The translations under genes were made by a program, and so were the position numbers. This document shows positions 24,907-34,302 of a DNA stretch of 64,000 nt, piece by piece. Within the stretch, counting starts at the first letter, position 1. Every line of letters starts with the position of its first letter. The notes below the pieces were generated by a model, which did not search any database, was not told where the DNA came from, and saw nothing but the letters and a program-made list of their open reading frames with translations. This DNA is from Methanolobus sp. (GTDB taxonomy: Archaea; Halobacteriota; Methanosarcinia; Methanosarcinales; Methanosarcinaceae). The stretch lies in assembly GCF_016278385.1 (NCBI RefSeq), contig NZ_JADQBY010000028.1, positions 1 to 64,000 on the forward strand. Reading direction: 5' to 3'.

Positions 24907-26253
24907 TCACTCACTGTCACCTGCGGCAATACTGTATTCAAAGTTATCTGTGTTTGCAGAAATTATGCTAAGTTCCCACTCCCCCATGGCACCAGTTGCT
25001 TCGTAGACCTCGGTATAGGTTGTTGAATACTGCTGGTATGCAGAGGACTCTGCTGAATACAATATCATATCATTGTTTCCGAAATTAACTGAGCCCTTAC
25101 TAATAGCCTTTACAAGTTTTAGTTCAACTTCTTCATCACCGTTTTTCAGTACGATATCAAATGATGGCTGCTGTTTTGCAGACCCACCACTGTAACCGGC
25201 ATAGTTTGAATATCCATACTGGTTCATTGATACCTCGACCCTAATAGGTGCTTCAGAGAAACTAACAAATTCTGTCACGAATGGTTCTGATGGTTGTTCC
25301 CAAACGTTAAGATAAAACTGTACCTGGTTCTCCCATTCATCCAGTGCAGGATCCTCAATTCCAAGATCAATGGCCGTGCTGTAGCTTCCCTGCATAGATT
25401 CCGGGACTTTCAGGTGTATCTTTATGATTGCAGTTTCGCCTGCTTTTACTTTTGAAGGAGCGTTTATGATGACAGAATCTTCCGCAAATGCATCATCAAA
25501 TGATGAACGACTGCTATCGTAATATGATATTACAGAAGGATCTTGCCGGTTGTAAGCTGCAGAGTTATGGAAATATTCTCGTCTCCAACGTTCACAAGTT
25601 TTATTTCGTAGTCATATTCTTTGCCTGCCTCAACCCTGTCGTTGATATAGTTGGTTGATATTTGGACGCTTGGAGGAATCCACACTTCTACAGAAAGTTC
25701 AATTGTGTTCCCATAAGTAGTAAGCGGATATTTTTTCATCGGCAACACTTGATTCAGCACCTTCACTTATTACAGACCTGTCAAAGATAATATTAGCATT
25801 GTAGTAACCCAGATCTGCGTCATCAGGTATTGCAACTTCAACTGTGAATTCCTTCTTTTCATCGGATTGCATTACTATGTTTGAAGGTATTACTGTTACC
25901 CATTCTTTTTCAAGGTAATTCTCAGTGTAGGACGGCAATACCATTACAGGGTCAATATTTACTGCTTCATCATCCCTGTTAGTGACTGTCACAGTAAAGG
26001 AACTTGTTTCACCGGGCTGCAGGCGCAGGTATGAATATGATGAAGTTACCTGGATCATGCCATAGCCCATTTCAGGAATGTTGATGGTAGCTACCTCTTC
26101 CGCATAATCTCCTACATACAATCCTGATAAAACTGATCTGTCAAAGAACAGTGGTTTTATTAAGGGAGCTACATCGTCTGCCATTGCCCCTGTGACAAAG
26201 ACAACGCTTACAAGCAGCACCACTATTGTAATGTACATTGATATTTTTCTCAT
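24907..26253 (-). pseudogene. Secreted beta-sandwich (NEW3/CARDB-like) protein with two frameshifts
   Basis: The frame from 26253 starts with a signal peptide (MRKISMYITIVVLLVSVVFVTGAMA) and a domain with LQPGETSSFTVTVTNRDDEAVNI, a NEW3/CARDB-like beta-sandwich pattern. At an A6 run (about 25746) the frame moves and continues as YPLTTYGNTIELSVEVWIPPS; near 25546 a second shift restores the original frame (SAAYNRQDPSVISYYDS, then KVKAGETAIIKIHLKVPESM) to the stop at 24907. Together this would be about 448 residues with two or three sandwich domains. The two indels cancel, which fits either sequence errors or a locally altered protein. Extracellular adhesion or wall association is a guess. Confidence 0.65.
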
Positions 26254-26464
26254 TATACTATACTTTCTCTTTAGTTCTCATGTTGCAGAAGTATCCGCAC
26301 ATATTAAAAAATTGCCTAGACTTCAATTTGATTGGTGGTTATGAAAGCTGATAGACACGGAAGATAAAGAATATATGAAATGAGGCTGCGATGGCAAATA
26401 CATGCCTATTTACTATTATCAGAATCAATAGATTATTTATATATTCAAATAATAGATTATTTCC

Positions 26465-26752
26465 ATGGAGGAGAAAAGATACCCAAAAGGTCACTTCATA
26501 GCAATTGGCATGCTTATGGGCCTTCCCATGGGAATTCCCATAGGTATTGTGTCAGGCATGATTGCCATCGGGCCAGCAATTGGAATTATCCTTGGAGTAG
26601 GTATTGGTACATACCTGGAAAAAAAGTATAATCCTAATCCTTTACCAATGACACCTGAAGAGGAAACACAACGAAAAAAGGTTACTTTGGCGCTTGGTGG
26701 AATCTTCCTGCTTGGCATCCTGATGTTTATTGTTCTACTCATGATGAGCTGA
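26465..26752 (+). CDS. Small glycine-zipper membrane protein
   Basis: 95 residues, with a GLPMGIPIGIVSGMIAIGPAIG region and GIILGVGIG forming Gly-zipper-like membrane segments, a charged loop (KKYNPNPLPMTPEEETQRKK) and a final hydrophobic helix. A TATA box TTTATATA about 25 nt upstream and the absence of an SD suggest leaderless transcription. No function is known; small Gly-zipper proteins may be membrane-stress or structural proteins. Confidence 0.55.
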   Translation: MEEKRYPKGHFIAIGMLMGLPMGIPIGIVSGMIAIGPAIGIILGVGIGTYLEKKYNPNPLPMTPEEETQRKKVTLALGGIFLLGILMFIVLLMMS

Positions 26753-26773
26753 AAGTTAAGTCCGGCCTGCTTA

Positions 26774-27070
26774 TCATCCATGAAGGATTGTCATCATGTT
26801 GCTTGTGGTTGCAAGAAGACCGATACATGATACTGAATATCTTGTGAAGTTCCAGTAGGGCCTGTCTGCATTCCTGTACACGTGATACAGCAGGAACATA
26901 AAACTTACTTTTAGTGGTATCAGGAAATTATACCCGTAAGCCCTTAAAATCGGGGAAAGTATGGGGTTTCCTTCATAAAATTGTCCGGTTTGCAGTGCAT
27001 AAAGAGTTGTCAGAGTATCCCCGATGACAAAAAGGAGGAACACTGGTATGATATCCTTTAAAAATGACAT
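26774..27070 (-). CDS. DUF5658-like membrane protein
   Basis: 98 residues, three membrane helices. GDTLTTLYALQTGQFYEGNPIL near residue 17 contains the GDxxTT...EGNP signature I associate with DUF5658, whose function is unknown. The second part (LKVSFMFLLYHVYRN) fits the family too. It overlaps the upstream small gene by 13 bp, and its stop converges with the plus-strand gene at 26752. Confidence 0.6.
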   Translation of the reverse strand: MSFLKDIIPVFLLFVIGDTLTTLYALQTGQFYEGNPILSPILRAYGYNFLIPLKVSFMFLLYHVYRNADRPYWNFTRYSVSCIGLLATTSNMMTILHG

Positions 27071-27273
27071 ACTTTTTCACTTTTGTATATAGTTGACCAT
27101 GCAAATCCTGCGAATCTCATTTGAATCAAAAAACGTGTTATTTCTGTGCAACCTAGCATCAATGGCTCATCAATCCGATTTAAGAAAAAAACCAAGTGGA
27201 TTTTATTGTATATTCCTGCCAAGGCGCCAGACAAAATATCAAGATAAATAAGCCTATAGAATTTGTTTTTCAT
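27058..27273 (-). CDS. Small hypothetical protein upstream of the DUF5658 gene
   Basis: About 71 residues from the ATG at 27273, which has AGGTGG 8 nt upstream. Composition is basic and aromatic (MKNKFYRLIYLDILSGALAG) with no clear domain. It overlaps the next gene by 13 bp, an arrangement common in coupled pairs. It could equally be a leader region of the DUF5658 gene read by chance; the SD is the main support. Confidence 0.35.
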   Translation of the reverse strand: MKNKFYRLIYLDILSGALAGIYNKIHLVFFLNRIDEPLMLGCTEITRFLIQMRFAGFAWSTIYKSEKVCHF

Positions 27274-27547
27274 ATATCGTACCACCTAATTGTATTTTGA
27301 CGTTTTGTGCACAATATAACAGATAAGTAGGATTTATATCTTCCTATAATAATTTATAAAGTTAAAAAGATAAAAAGATAGTCATAATTTTACTACTGTC
27401 ATCTAATGAGAAGTATATTTGAACAAATTAAATGAAACTCAGTATAAAAATAATGGTCTTTTAACCCAAAGAGCAGTGTCTATCAAAAACAAACACATTG
27501 CAATTTTACTCCATTAATCCGGGAACCAAAGATAAAAAAGAGATTAT

Positions 27548-27576
27548 CAGGCAGTCAGAATGCAAATGTCTGCCTG
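27548..27576. other. Isolated hairpin in a 550-bp gene-free gap
   Basis: CAGGCAG and CTGCCTG pair across a 15-nt loop. The gap 27274-27820 otherwise contains AT-rich DNA, an unused SD-like AAGGAG at about 27678 followed by an 8-codon frame, and no gene I can support. Confidence 0.3.
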
Positions 27577-27820
27577 TTAAGATATACTTGGATCCCCTGC
27601 AGAATTGGATTGATTGGAAAATATATAACTGTGTGGAAAAGAAAGTATTTAGAAGTATATAGATTGTAGACAAAAAGGAGACAGCAATAGGATGGACCGA
27701 CACAAAACAGACAACTGATATTTAAAAAAACAGAATCTCCACGTATTGTCTGTGATAGACTTCACACAGAACACAAAATAATCATTAACCAGATATTGAT
27801 TACTCTGTGGCACTGCTAAT

Positions 27821-28630
27821 CTAGCAAAATGCCAGAAAGACCATTTCCCTTATCCGGTCAATCAATTCCCGCACCTCTTCTTCATGCGGCCCTTCGTCCT
27901 CATCAGTAATGGCGCATCTTTCGCTTAAAGTCACAAGATATTCCATTGTCACAAGCTTATCTGAATCGAACCCTTTAGCCTCATCAGAATTATAAAGTCT
28001 CTGAACTATTGCAGCCATTGCTTCCTCTGGCTCCGGTTCAACCCCATTGACCCCACACAACATCCTCAGATATCTTTCAAGAGCCTCGCCTGCGACAGTA
28101 CCAGCAGAACAGACGGACACCAGCTCACACAGACCTTCGGCCTCATCAAGTTCAGAATTTATCAGATCTGCTGTAACCATTCTCTCATGATTGTTCTTTG
28201 CCAGAGCGATACGAGATCCTGCGGAGTGAAGTATACGGACCTGAGCATCAAAACAGGCAATGAACTCTTTTCTCAGATGCTTCTTCTCGTTGGAGTTACT
28301 GACAGAATCATGCAGGTCGATGAGACCTACTATCTTTTCATGCAGCCCTGCAATATCCTCATCTTTTGAATTCCTGCTAGTACCTACATATTCCTGAACA
28401 AGCTCCCGGCAGCTTTCATACCAGGCCCCGTACCTTTGTAATAGAGTACTTTGCAAAACCTCATTCTTAGAATTTAGCACGCATATCCTATATTCGACAT
28501 TCGGCAATCCCGTAGAACCATCATCAATATGCTTCATCCTTCTTTGCGTGGTGCCGTTTAGCAGATTCACATACATCTTTTCGATTATTTCGGCTTCCTT
28601 GATGTATGTGGCAATGTCTGGATTGTTCAT
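27821..28630 (-). CDS. Hypothetical helical protein
   Basis: 269 residues, soluble, highly helical and acidic. The C-terminal 110 residues (AGEALERYLRMLCGV, then IVQRLYNSDEAKGF, LVTMEYLVTLSERC and EEEVRELIDRIREMVFLAFC in parts) have the size and helix spacing of DUF4145/HEPN-like four-helix domains, but the diagnostic RxxxxH motif is not visible. Residues 90-150 form a second helical block. The start ATG at 28630 has a TATA-like element upstream and no SD. Function unknown. Confidence 0.55.
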   Translation of the reverse strand: MNNPDIATYIKEAEIIEKMYVNLLNGTTQRRMKHIDDGSTGLPNVEYRICVLNSKNEVLQSTLLQRYGAWYESCRELVQEYVGTSRNSKDEDIAGLHEKIVGLIDLHDSVSNSNEKKHLRKEFIACFDAQVRILHSAGSRIALAKNNHERMVTADLINSELDEAEGLCELVSVCSAGTVAGEALERYLRMLCGVNGVEPEPEEAMAAIVQRLYNSDEAKGFDSDKLVTMEYLVTLSERCAITDEDEGPHEEEVRELIDRIREMVFLAFC

Positions 28631-28676
28631 GACATTAGAATGGAGTAAATTGTATTTAAATGTTAAATTCGAAGGA

Positions 28677-29530
28677 TCAATCTGAAATCACTGAAAGAAG
28701 CAGAGGAGCAAAAATCCCAAAAAAGTAGCCTGTATAGTGACCAATCGTATTAACAATAAAACCATTCTGCATAATCTCCAGAGGAACCAGAACTGGAAGA
28801 ATGAATATAAAATCTAAGGTTACAATAAGTAATCCTACAGTGTATAATTGCCTGAAATTCGGGAAACATCTCAACCAGTTCCTGATATCTAAAGACTTCT
28901 GGATAACTTCTACGATAACATCCTTTTGTAAGTAGACCAATATCAGTGCAAATGTAATTGTGAATACGTAATGGAACATTCGTGGAGACAGGTTCTCAAG
29001 GACCAATAAAAGGTTCATGATTACTATCAGGAAAAGAAATGTGAGATTCATTCTCTTACAGCAGTGTTCCTTGAGAAATCTATAGACAACATATGTCAGA
29101 TACCCAAACAGCGAGCTTACAGGCCCTGAAAATCCCTGGTATATGGTATTAGTACCTATCACTTTCAAAGAGACTACGATATTATCCAGGGTAAAACAAG
29201 GAACATTAGTATGGAATATGCATAAAATCTACTTTTGTTTGTTTCAAAATTAAAAATCAAAAAACAAAGTGCCAGATAAGTTATCAGGTTTCCTGAAAAG
29301 TGTGACAGGTTGCTATGTACATAGTTTGAGAGAAAAAGCGAATAAAGTGTTATCCTTGACGGATACAGAATGAAATATGCCTCTTTCAAGCTGTCCGGGA
29401 GAGAAAAGATAAAGATGAGCAGTGTCGGAACAAATACAAAATAGAACAAGCCGTCACTCTTTTTCCAGTCTGCAGAAAATAAATATTTCGTGGAAAACGA
29501 TTCAATGTGGCACTTTAGAGTTCCTGACAT
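28677..29530 (-). pseudogene. Rhomboid-family intramembrane protease, frameshifted
   Basis: Two frames make one rhomboid-like protein of about 280 residues. The first (from 29530) has YVHSNLSHFSGNLITYL, the region before the active-site helix; it stops at 29174 in frame 1. The second frame continues as NIVVSLKVIG, then YQGFSGPVSSLFGYL, containing the GFSG serine motif, and IGHYTGYFFG with the partner His. The shift falls near 29185-29200, around TTTTACCCTGG. The catalytic Ser-His pair is intact, so a single-base error or recent mutation is plausible. Rhomboids cut membrane proteins within the bilayer. Confidence 0.75.
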
Positions 29531-29921
29531 CTAAAATGTATTTTAATCTGAATGCAGATATGCTTTTGCTTTAGATACTTATAAATGAAAATCGAGGGTA
29601 CCTTATCAAAAATATTAGATACTATCCGCGTTCCTCTTGCTCAAAATATCGATTAAATCGTTATTGTTTTGTGCTTTATGTTTTATGATACAGAGAAGGT
29701 TAGTGAGGTGTTAAGCTAATTCTTTATTCAATTCGTTAATCCAATTAGATACTTTAGTAACTAAAGAACCTGCTTTTGGCGACACTTAGAAAGTGTATCA
29801 ATATGGTGTATATTAGAGTTGGATAATGGGAAAATCAATAAGTAAATACTGCTATATTTATTTACATCTCAAAACAAAACATGAATATGATTTCTACAGA
29901 GCTATAATAAGGAGATATAAT
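29531..29921. other. Gene-poor gap with a possible coding remnant
   Basis: On the minus strand, near 29710-29790, a short frame reads KAGSLVTKVSNWINELNKELA before a stop. It looks like the C-terminal end of a protein whose upstream part is gone. Otherwise nothing is supported, apart from the SD and promoter of the CPBP gene at the right edge. Confidence 0.25.
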
Positions 29922-30692
29922 ATGGAAAATGACAGAAAATTATTTGCTGTTTTACTAGTTGCATGTATCTTTGGAACGATAGCTGTATTACCTTATACTC
30001 TCACCCTACAGGGAGAATTAATTCAAAATTTACCTGTGCCTTTATATGTACTCCTGACTGCTCAACTTATCCAGAGTATAATCCTGTTTGGTGTTGCAAT
30101 TTTTATTGGCCTTCATCTTGCCAGGAAAGTCGGGCTTGGCCTTCCAATCCTCAATGGATGGCTTGAAGGCAGAGATGTAAAAAAATATCTCAGATCCATA
30201 CTTGGAGTATCTGTTGGGCTTGGAATCCTGGCCAGCATCCTTATAATTGGACTGGATTATTTGTTTTCCCTGTCCGGTGTAACAATCAATGTAACTCAGG
30301 ATTCAATAAATCCTCCTGCATGGCAGGGATTCTTTGCATCTTTTTACGGCGGGATAAATGAAGAGATCCTGTTAAGATTATTCGTAATGACCTTCATTGC
30401 ATGGATACTCTTTAAAGTCAAAAGAACAGACCAAGGTAAGCCAACAAGTTCAGGTATGTGGTTAGCTATTGTTTTAGCTGCAGTTATTTTTGGCGCTGGT
30501 CATTTACCAGCGGTAATGACTATAACAACACTCACACCACTGGTAATTGTTCGTACCATTGTTCTAAATGCCGCTGGCGGAATTATATTTGGATGGCTTT
30601 ACTGGAAAAAAGGTTTAGAATCAGCTATGATATCGCATTTCTCCGCGGATATTGTGTTGCATGTGATATTACCTTTGATAGCATTGATCTGA
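29922..30692 (+). CDS. CPBP-family intramembrane glutamic protease
   Basis: 256 residues from the ATG at 29922, preceded by AAGGAG with 8-nt spacing; the frame is open from 29826. About seven or eight membrane helices. Motif 1 is NEEILLRLF (paired Glu and Arg), motif 2 FGAGHLPAV (His) and motif 3 AMISHFSADIVLH (His, Asp), matching the Abi/CAAX-prenyl-protease-like (CPBP, Rce1-related) family. Substrates in archaea are unknown. It is monocistronic. Confidence 0.85.
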   Translation: MENDRKLFAVLLVACIFGTIAVLPYTLTLQGELIQNLPVPLYVLLTAQLIQSIILFGVAIFIGLHLARKVGLGLPILNGWLEGRDVKKYLRSILGVSVGLGILASILIIGLDYLFSLSGVTINVTQDSINPPAWQGFFASFYGGINEEILLRLFVMTFIAWILFKVKRTDQGKPTSSGMWLAIVLAAVIFGAGHLPAVMTITTLTPLVIVRTIVLNAAGGIIFGWLYWKKGLESAMISHFSADIVLHVILPLIALI

Positions 30693-31034
30693 CTATTAGG
30701 TTTTGCACCCATCTTCTGTTAAATTTTTTCACCTTCGTTTTTGCTAGATGTCATATTTATTCTAAATTCAGCTGCAATCAAGTTATTCTTTTCAGGAGTT
30801 TAGCAACGTAATTATTTACATAAACAAGTTCTATCAAGGCAAGCGGCTAACCTCCCGCCTAACAGCGGCAGGCAACAGCCTAAAACGGAGTCAAAAATTA
30901 AAGTTACTTTTTGGAAAATTATATAGCCTGTCCTTCTTTGAGAACATATAGGAATTGTCTTTATGTTGTTTTTGTAATGGTTAGATTTCTGCAGAATAAG
31001 CAATTACAATTTACTTGAAATAAAAAAAATAGTA

Positions 31035-31106
31035 CGTCCCGACCGAGGATCGAACTCGGATCTAAGGCTCCGCAAGCCTCAAGGATATCCATTACCCTAC
31101 CAGGAC
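31035..31106 (-). tRNA. tRNA-Arg (GCG)
   Basis: Full cloverleaf on the minus strand: acceptor GTCCTGG against TCGGGAC, anticodon stem GAGGC/GCCTT with loop TTGCGGA (anticodon GCG, reads CGC), T arm CCGAG-TTCGATC-CTCGG. The discriminator base is G and no CCA is encoded. No intron. The flanking sequence shows no attachment-site duplication. Confidence 0.93.
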
Positions 31107-31252
31107 ATTAAGGTTCATGCTCTACTGTCTTTCTCATATATAAATATTATTGGTTGCCGAGTGAATATTCATGCTAATTCTGGTTTCCCTTACCATTGAC
31201 AGATGTGTGCACAATCAATAAAAGTTAAATGCTGCAAGGCTGATTACTAACT

Positions 31253-32437
31253 ATGTCGATGACAATAGGACTTGCAGGGAAACCCAATGCAGGGAAATCC
31301 ACATTCTTCAAGGCTGCAACACTGGCAGACGTGGAAATAGCAAATTATCCATTCACAACAATTCATGCAAACAAAGGAGTAACATACGTAAGGGCGGAGT
31401 GCCCCTGCGTAAGCCGTGACAAGCGCTGTGGCAACTGTTCTGACGGAATACGTTACGTTCCTATCGAGCTCATAGACGTTGCCGGTCTGGTACCTGATGC
31501 GCACCAGGGGCGCGGGCTTGGTAACACCTTCCTCGACGACCTGAGGCAGGCACAGGCCATCATCCATGTGATAGATGCCTCCGGCGCAACCGATATAGAA
31601 GGAAATCCGGTTGACATCGGGGATCACGACCCACTTGGTGACATTGATTTTCTCAACCATGAACTCACAATGTGGATTTACAGCATAGTCAACCGGAACT
31701 GGACCAAGCTGTCACGCAAAATACAAGCAGAAGGACTTTCCATTGAGCACATACTTGCAGACCAACTTGCAGGAGCAGGAGTGGATGAGCCACAGGTCAA
31801 TGCCGCCCTTAACCAATGCAAACTGGACAGGAACCATCTCACCAAATGGACCGATGAGGATATTATTCTTTTCTGTGATGCCATCCGCATCCTGAGCAAG
31901 CCGATGATAATCGCTGCCAACAAAACAGATGTTGCGCCACCGGAGAACGTCACCAACCTGCAGGCACTTGAGCAGATAGTAGTACCCACCAGCGCAGCCG
32001 CAGAACTCGCGCTCAGGTCAGCAGTCAAGGGCCATGCCATAAAATATGAACCAGGAGATAACGACTTCACCATCGTGTCTGAAGAGCTCAACGCTGCCCA
32101 GAAAAAAGGTCTGGAGAACGTACGTGCCCTCATACAGAAAATGGACAGTACAGGCATACAAAAATGCATCAACAGCGCAGTTTTCGACCTTCTTGACCTG
32201 ATAATTGTTTATCCCGTAGAGGATGAAGGAAAGTGGATCGACAAGAACGGAAGGATGTTACCTGATGCATTCCTCATGAAAAAAGGCTCAAATGCCCATG
32301 ATTTCGCCTACATGATCCATACGGATATCGGAAAAGGCTTCCTCTATGCAGTGGACGGGAAAACAAAAATGCGACTTGGGGAAAAGCACGAACTTAAAGA
32401 TGGCGATGTCGTAAAGATAGTATCCACAGCAAAATGA
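31253..32437 (+). CDS. YchF/Obg-related GTP-binding protein with TGS domain
   Basis: 394 residues. G1 is GKPNAGKST, G3 DVAGLVPDAHQGRGLG and G4 NKTD, followed by a helical insert and a C-terminal TGS-like domain (HTDIGKGFLYAVDGKTKM, LKDGDVVKIVST). A Cys-rich patch (AECPCVSRDKRCGNC) in the G2 region is typical of the archaeal form. Members associate with ribosomes or tRNA. The next gene begins 25 nt after its stop. Confidence 0.9.
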   Translation: MSMTIGLAGKPNAGKSTFFKAATLADVEIANYPFTTIHANKGVTYVRAECPCVSRDKRCGNCSDGIRYVPIELIDVAGLVPDAHQGRGLGNTFLDDLRQAQAIIHVIDASGATDIEGNPVDIGDHDPLGDIDFLNHELTMWIYSIVNRNWTKLSRKIQAEGLSIEHILADQLAGAGVDEPQVNAALNQCKLDRNHLTKWTDEDIILFCDAIRILSKPMIIAANKTDVAPPENVTNLQALEQIVVPTSAAAELALRSAVKGHAIKYEPGDNDFTIVSEELNAAQKKGLENVRALIQKMDSTGIQKCINSAVFDLLDLIIVYPVEDEGKWIDKNGRMLPDAFLMKKGSNAHDFAYMIHTDIGKGFLYAVDGKTKMRLGEKHELKDGDVVKIVSTAK

Positions 32438-32462
32438 ACAATCATGAAACTACAGACCTCAT

Positions 32463-33128
32463 ATGAAACTTGCAACTTCCTACTATGAAAAGTACCTGTT
32501 GCAGCAGATAGGGAAATACCCTCGCCCACATCATGTTTCCCTAGTACTCTCCGAGGCAGATCTACTGCATAAAGAGGAATCAGGCTACAGGAAACTAAAG
32601 GAGTACATACTCTGGTGCAAACAGCTTGGCATAAGCATCACAAGTATCTACATTGATGTTCTGGATACTGAAGAAAAACTAAAATCAGAAATGATAGAAA
32701 AAGTTTCCGGAAAACTCAATGAAATACTTCAAAAATTGCCGGATAATTCAGGATATGAAATATTCGGTGAAAACGGGGGAACCTATTCAAAAAAGGAAGG
32801 AAAACATTTCCAAGTCTATGTGTCTGTAGGTTTTGGCGGACGTGAGGAAGTCACCAAAGCAGTAAAAGACATACTAGAAAATGTAAAAGAAGGAAAAATA
32901 AAGCCATCGGAAATAACTGAAACAACCATCGAATCACGCCTGGTGGTTAAACATGAACCCGACATACTTATCCGCTCAGGAGGAAAACATCTCTCCGATT
33001 TTTTGATATGGCAGTCAATATATTCAGAGTACTACTTCACCGATGTAAACTGGCATGATGTAAGGAAATTAGACCTGCTCAGGATAATAAGAGATTTCCA
33101 GAAGCGTCAGAGAAGATATGGGAAATGA
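32463..33128 (+). CDS. Cis-prenyltransferase homologue lacking the catalytic motif
   Basis: 221 residues. The C-terminal half matches undecaprenyl diphosphate synthases: PDILIRSGGKHLSDFLIWQ and YSEYYFTDVNWHDV, ending in an RQRRYGK tail. The N-terminal half keeps the fold, but where catalytic enzymes have the DGNGRW motif this protein has VLSEADLLHKEESGY, so the catalytic Asp is missing. Heteromeric cis-prenyltransferases with one such subunit are known for eukaryotes (NgBR/Nus1) and reported for Methanosarcina mazei, so this is likely the non-catalytic partner in making lipid carriers for glycosylation. The stop abuts rimI. Confidence 0.8.
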   Translation: MKLATSYYEKYLLQQIGKYPRPHHVSLVLSEADLLHKEESGYRKLKEYILWCKQLGISITSIYIDVLDTEEKLKSEMIEKVSGKLNEILQKLPDNSGYEIFGENGGTYSKKEGKHFQVYVSVGFGGREEVTKAVKDILENVKEGKIKPSEITETTIESRLVVKHEPDILIRSGGKHLSDFLIWQSIYSEYYFTDVNWHDVRKLDLLRIIRDFQKRQRRYGK

Positions 33129-33554
33129 TCATATCTTCTTGCCCATTACAATTGCATTGTCATCAAGATAGTACCCGTCTATTTTTCCCTCAACCGTAAA
33201 TCCATTATCAGAGTAGAAAGATCGGGCATCCATATTCTTTTCTCTTACCTCAAGCATCATTTCATTGAACCCATGCACCTTAGCAAGGTCTATGCACCAC
33301 TCCAGCAGTTTCCTGGCAATTCCCTGCCTGCGAGAATCACTGTGAACTGCAATGCTCTGAAGATGAGCTTTTTGCCTATCCTCTGAAGAACTGACTATTG
33401 CATAACCACGTATCTGCCCCTCCTCATAAACCAGGAACCCCGGGTTACTGAGGTGTGCCTTGAAAAGAAAATCGGGCCAGGGAACTTGAAAGGAACAATT
33501 TTCAATATCTACTATTTCAGAGATGTCCGATTCCAATGCTCTTCTTATTATCAT
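33129..33554 (-). CDS. rimI: RimI-type protein N-terminal acetyltransferase
   Basis: 141 residues, one GNAT domain: IRGYAIVSS strand, then LQSIAVHSDSRRQGIARKLLEW (acetyl-CoA loop, RxxGxA), LEVREKNMDARSFYSDNGF and a final VMGKKI. This matches archaeal RimI/Ard1 proteins that acetylate N-termini. It converges with the cis-prenyltransferase gene with no spacer. Confidence 0.82.
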   Translation of the reverse strand: MIIRRALESDISEIVDIENCSFQVPWPDFLFKAHLSNPGFLVYEEGQIRGYAIVSSSEDRQKAHLQSIAVHSDSRRQGIARKLLEWCIDLAKVHGFNEMMLEVREKNMDARSFYSDNGFTVEGKIDGYYLDDNAIVMGKKI

Positions 33555-33639
33555 CTAACACGACCACTTCTACAATCACTTATAATTTCATATCTCTATG
33601 AGACTTACTATTTATAGAATAAATACTAAAAAGTTGCCA

Positions 33640-34143
33640 ATGACATATGGAGTCATTGTATGTACAAAGTGCAGGAAACAAGCACAAATAATTGATTGCG
33701 GGATTTCAAAGACCACACGCTGCCAGCGATGTAATGCTACCCTTATAACAAGAAAAATACGCGTCTTCTTTTCATCTGAAAATCTTGACGAGGCAATTTC
33801 CGCAAGGACACAGATACAGGCACAGATAGCAGAAAAGGGAACATACACCCTACAAACTGAAAAAGAAAAAGGCGACAGAACACTGCATCAGGTATTTGGC
33901 AGTGAAATTGATAGTAAAACATCCTGCTTTGCTGACAACCGAAAAGTCCAAAAAAAGAAAAAAGCAGATGAAGTAATAATCAAAATTCTCTTGGCCAACA
34001 ACAAAGAAATGTCCCATAATGAGCTAAAAATAGCAGCGTTGGCAATTGATGTTGATGGAGGGAAATTTGAAGATGCCTTACAGAAAATGCTACAGGCAGG
34101 AGAGATATACTCACCTTCAAAAGGTCTTATAAAGATTGTTTGA
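33640..34143 (+). CDS. DUF5817-like zinc-ribbon/winged-helix protein
   Basis: 167 residues starting MTYGVIVCTKC, with CTKC and CQRC forming a zinc ribbon (about residues 8-30). A charged helical centre follows, then a winged-helix C-terminal domain (IIKILLANNKEMSHNELKI and FEDALQKMLQAGEIY). I start it at 33640 because a TATA box lies about 25-30 nt upstream and the family begins this way; the frame is open from 33598. It probably binds DNA or RNA; partner unknown. The AAA+ gene follows. Confidence 0.65.
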   Translation: MTYGVIVCTKCRKQAQIIDCGISKTTRCQRCNATLITRKIRVFFSSENLDEAISARTQIQAQIAEKGTYTLQTEKEKGDRTLHQVFGSEIDSKTSCFADNRKVQKKKKADEVIIKILLANNKEMSHNELKIAALAIDVDGGKFEDALQKMLQAGEIYSPSKGLIKIV

Positions 34144-34302
34144 TTTAGTACCGCCATTAATGCAAGAATAAAACCAATTCCCATTTTACAAAACATAATA
34201 TATATTTACAGGAAGTGTACACAAAATATATCTAAAAAGATGTATAATATGTAATGTCTGAATGGTTTGGTTTCAAACTAAAATAATTTTACAGGTATGA
34301 AT

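Noticed and set aside
27506-27703. Minus-strand frame of 65 codons in the 27.3-27.8 kb gap
   Set aside because: No SD or promoter, low-complexity hydrophobic product, and overlap with a hairpin.
30812-31003. Minus-strand frame between the CPBP gene and tRNA-Arg
   Set aside because: No SD and no recognisable sequence; the whole 30693-31034 gap shows nothing I can support.
31035-31106. tRNA-Arg as an attachment site for an integrated element
   Set aside because: No duplicated 3' tRNA segment and no integrase nearby; the accessory element lies far to the left.
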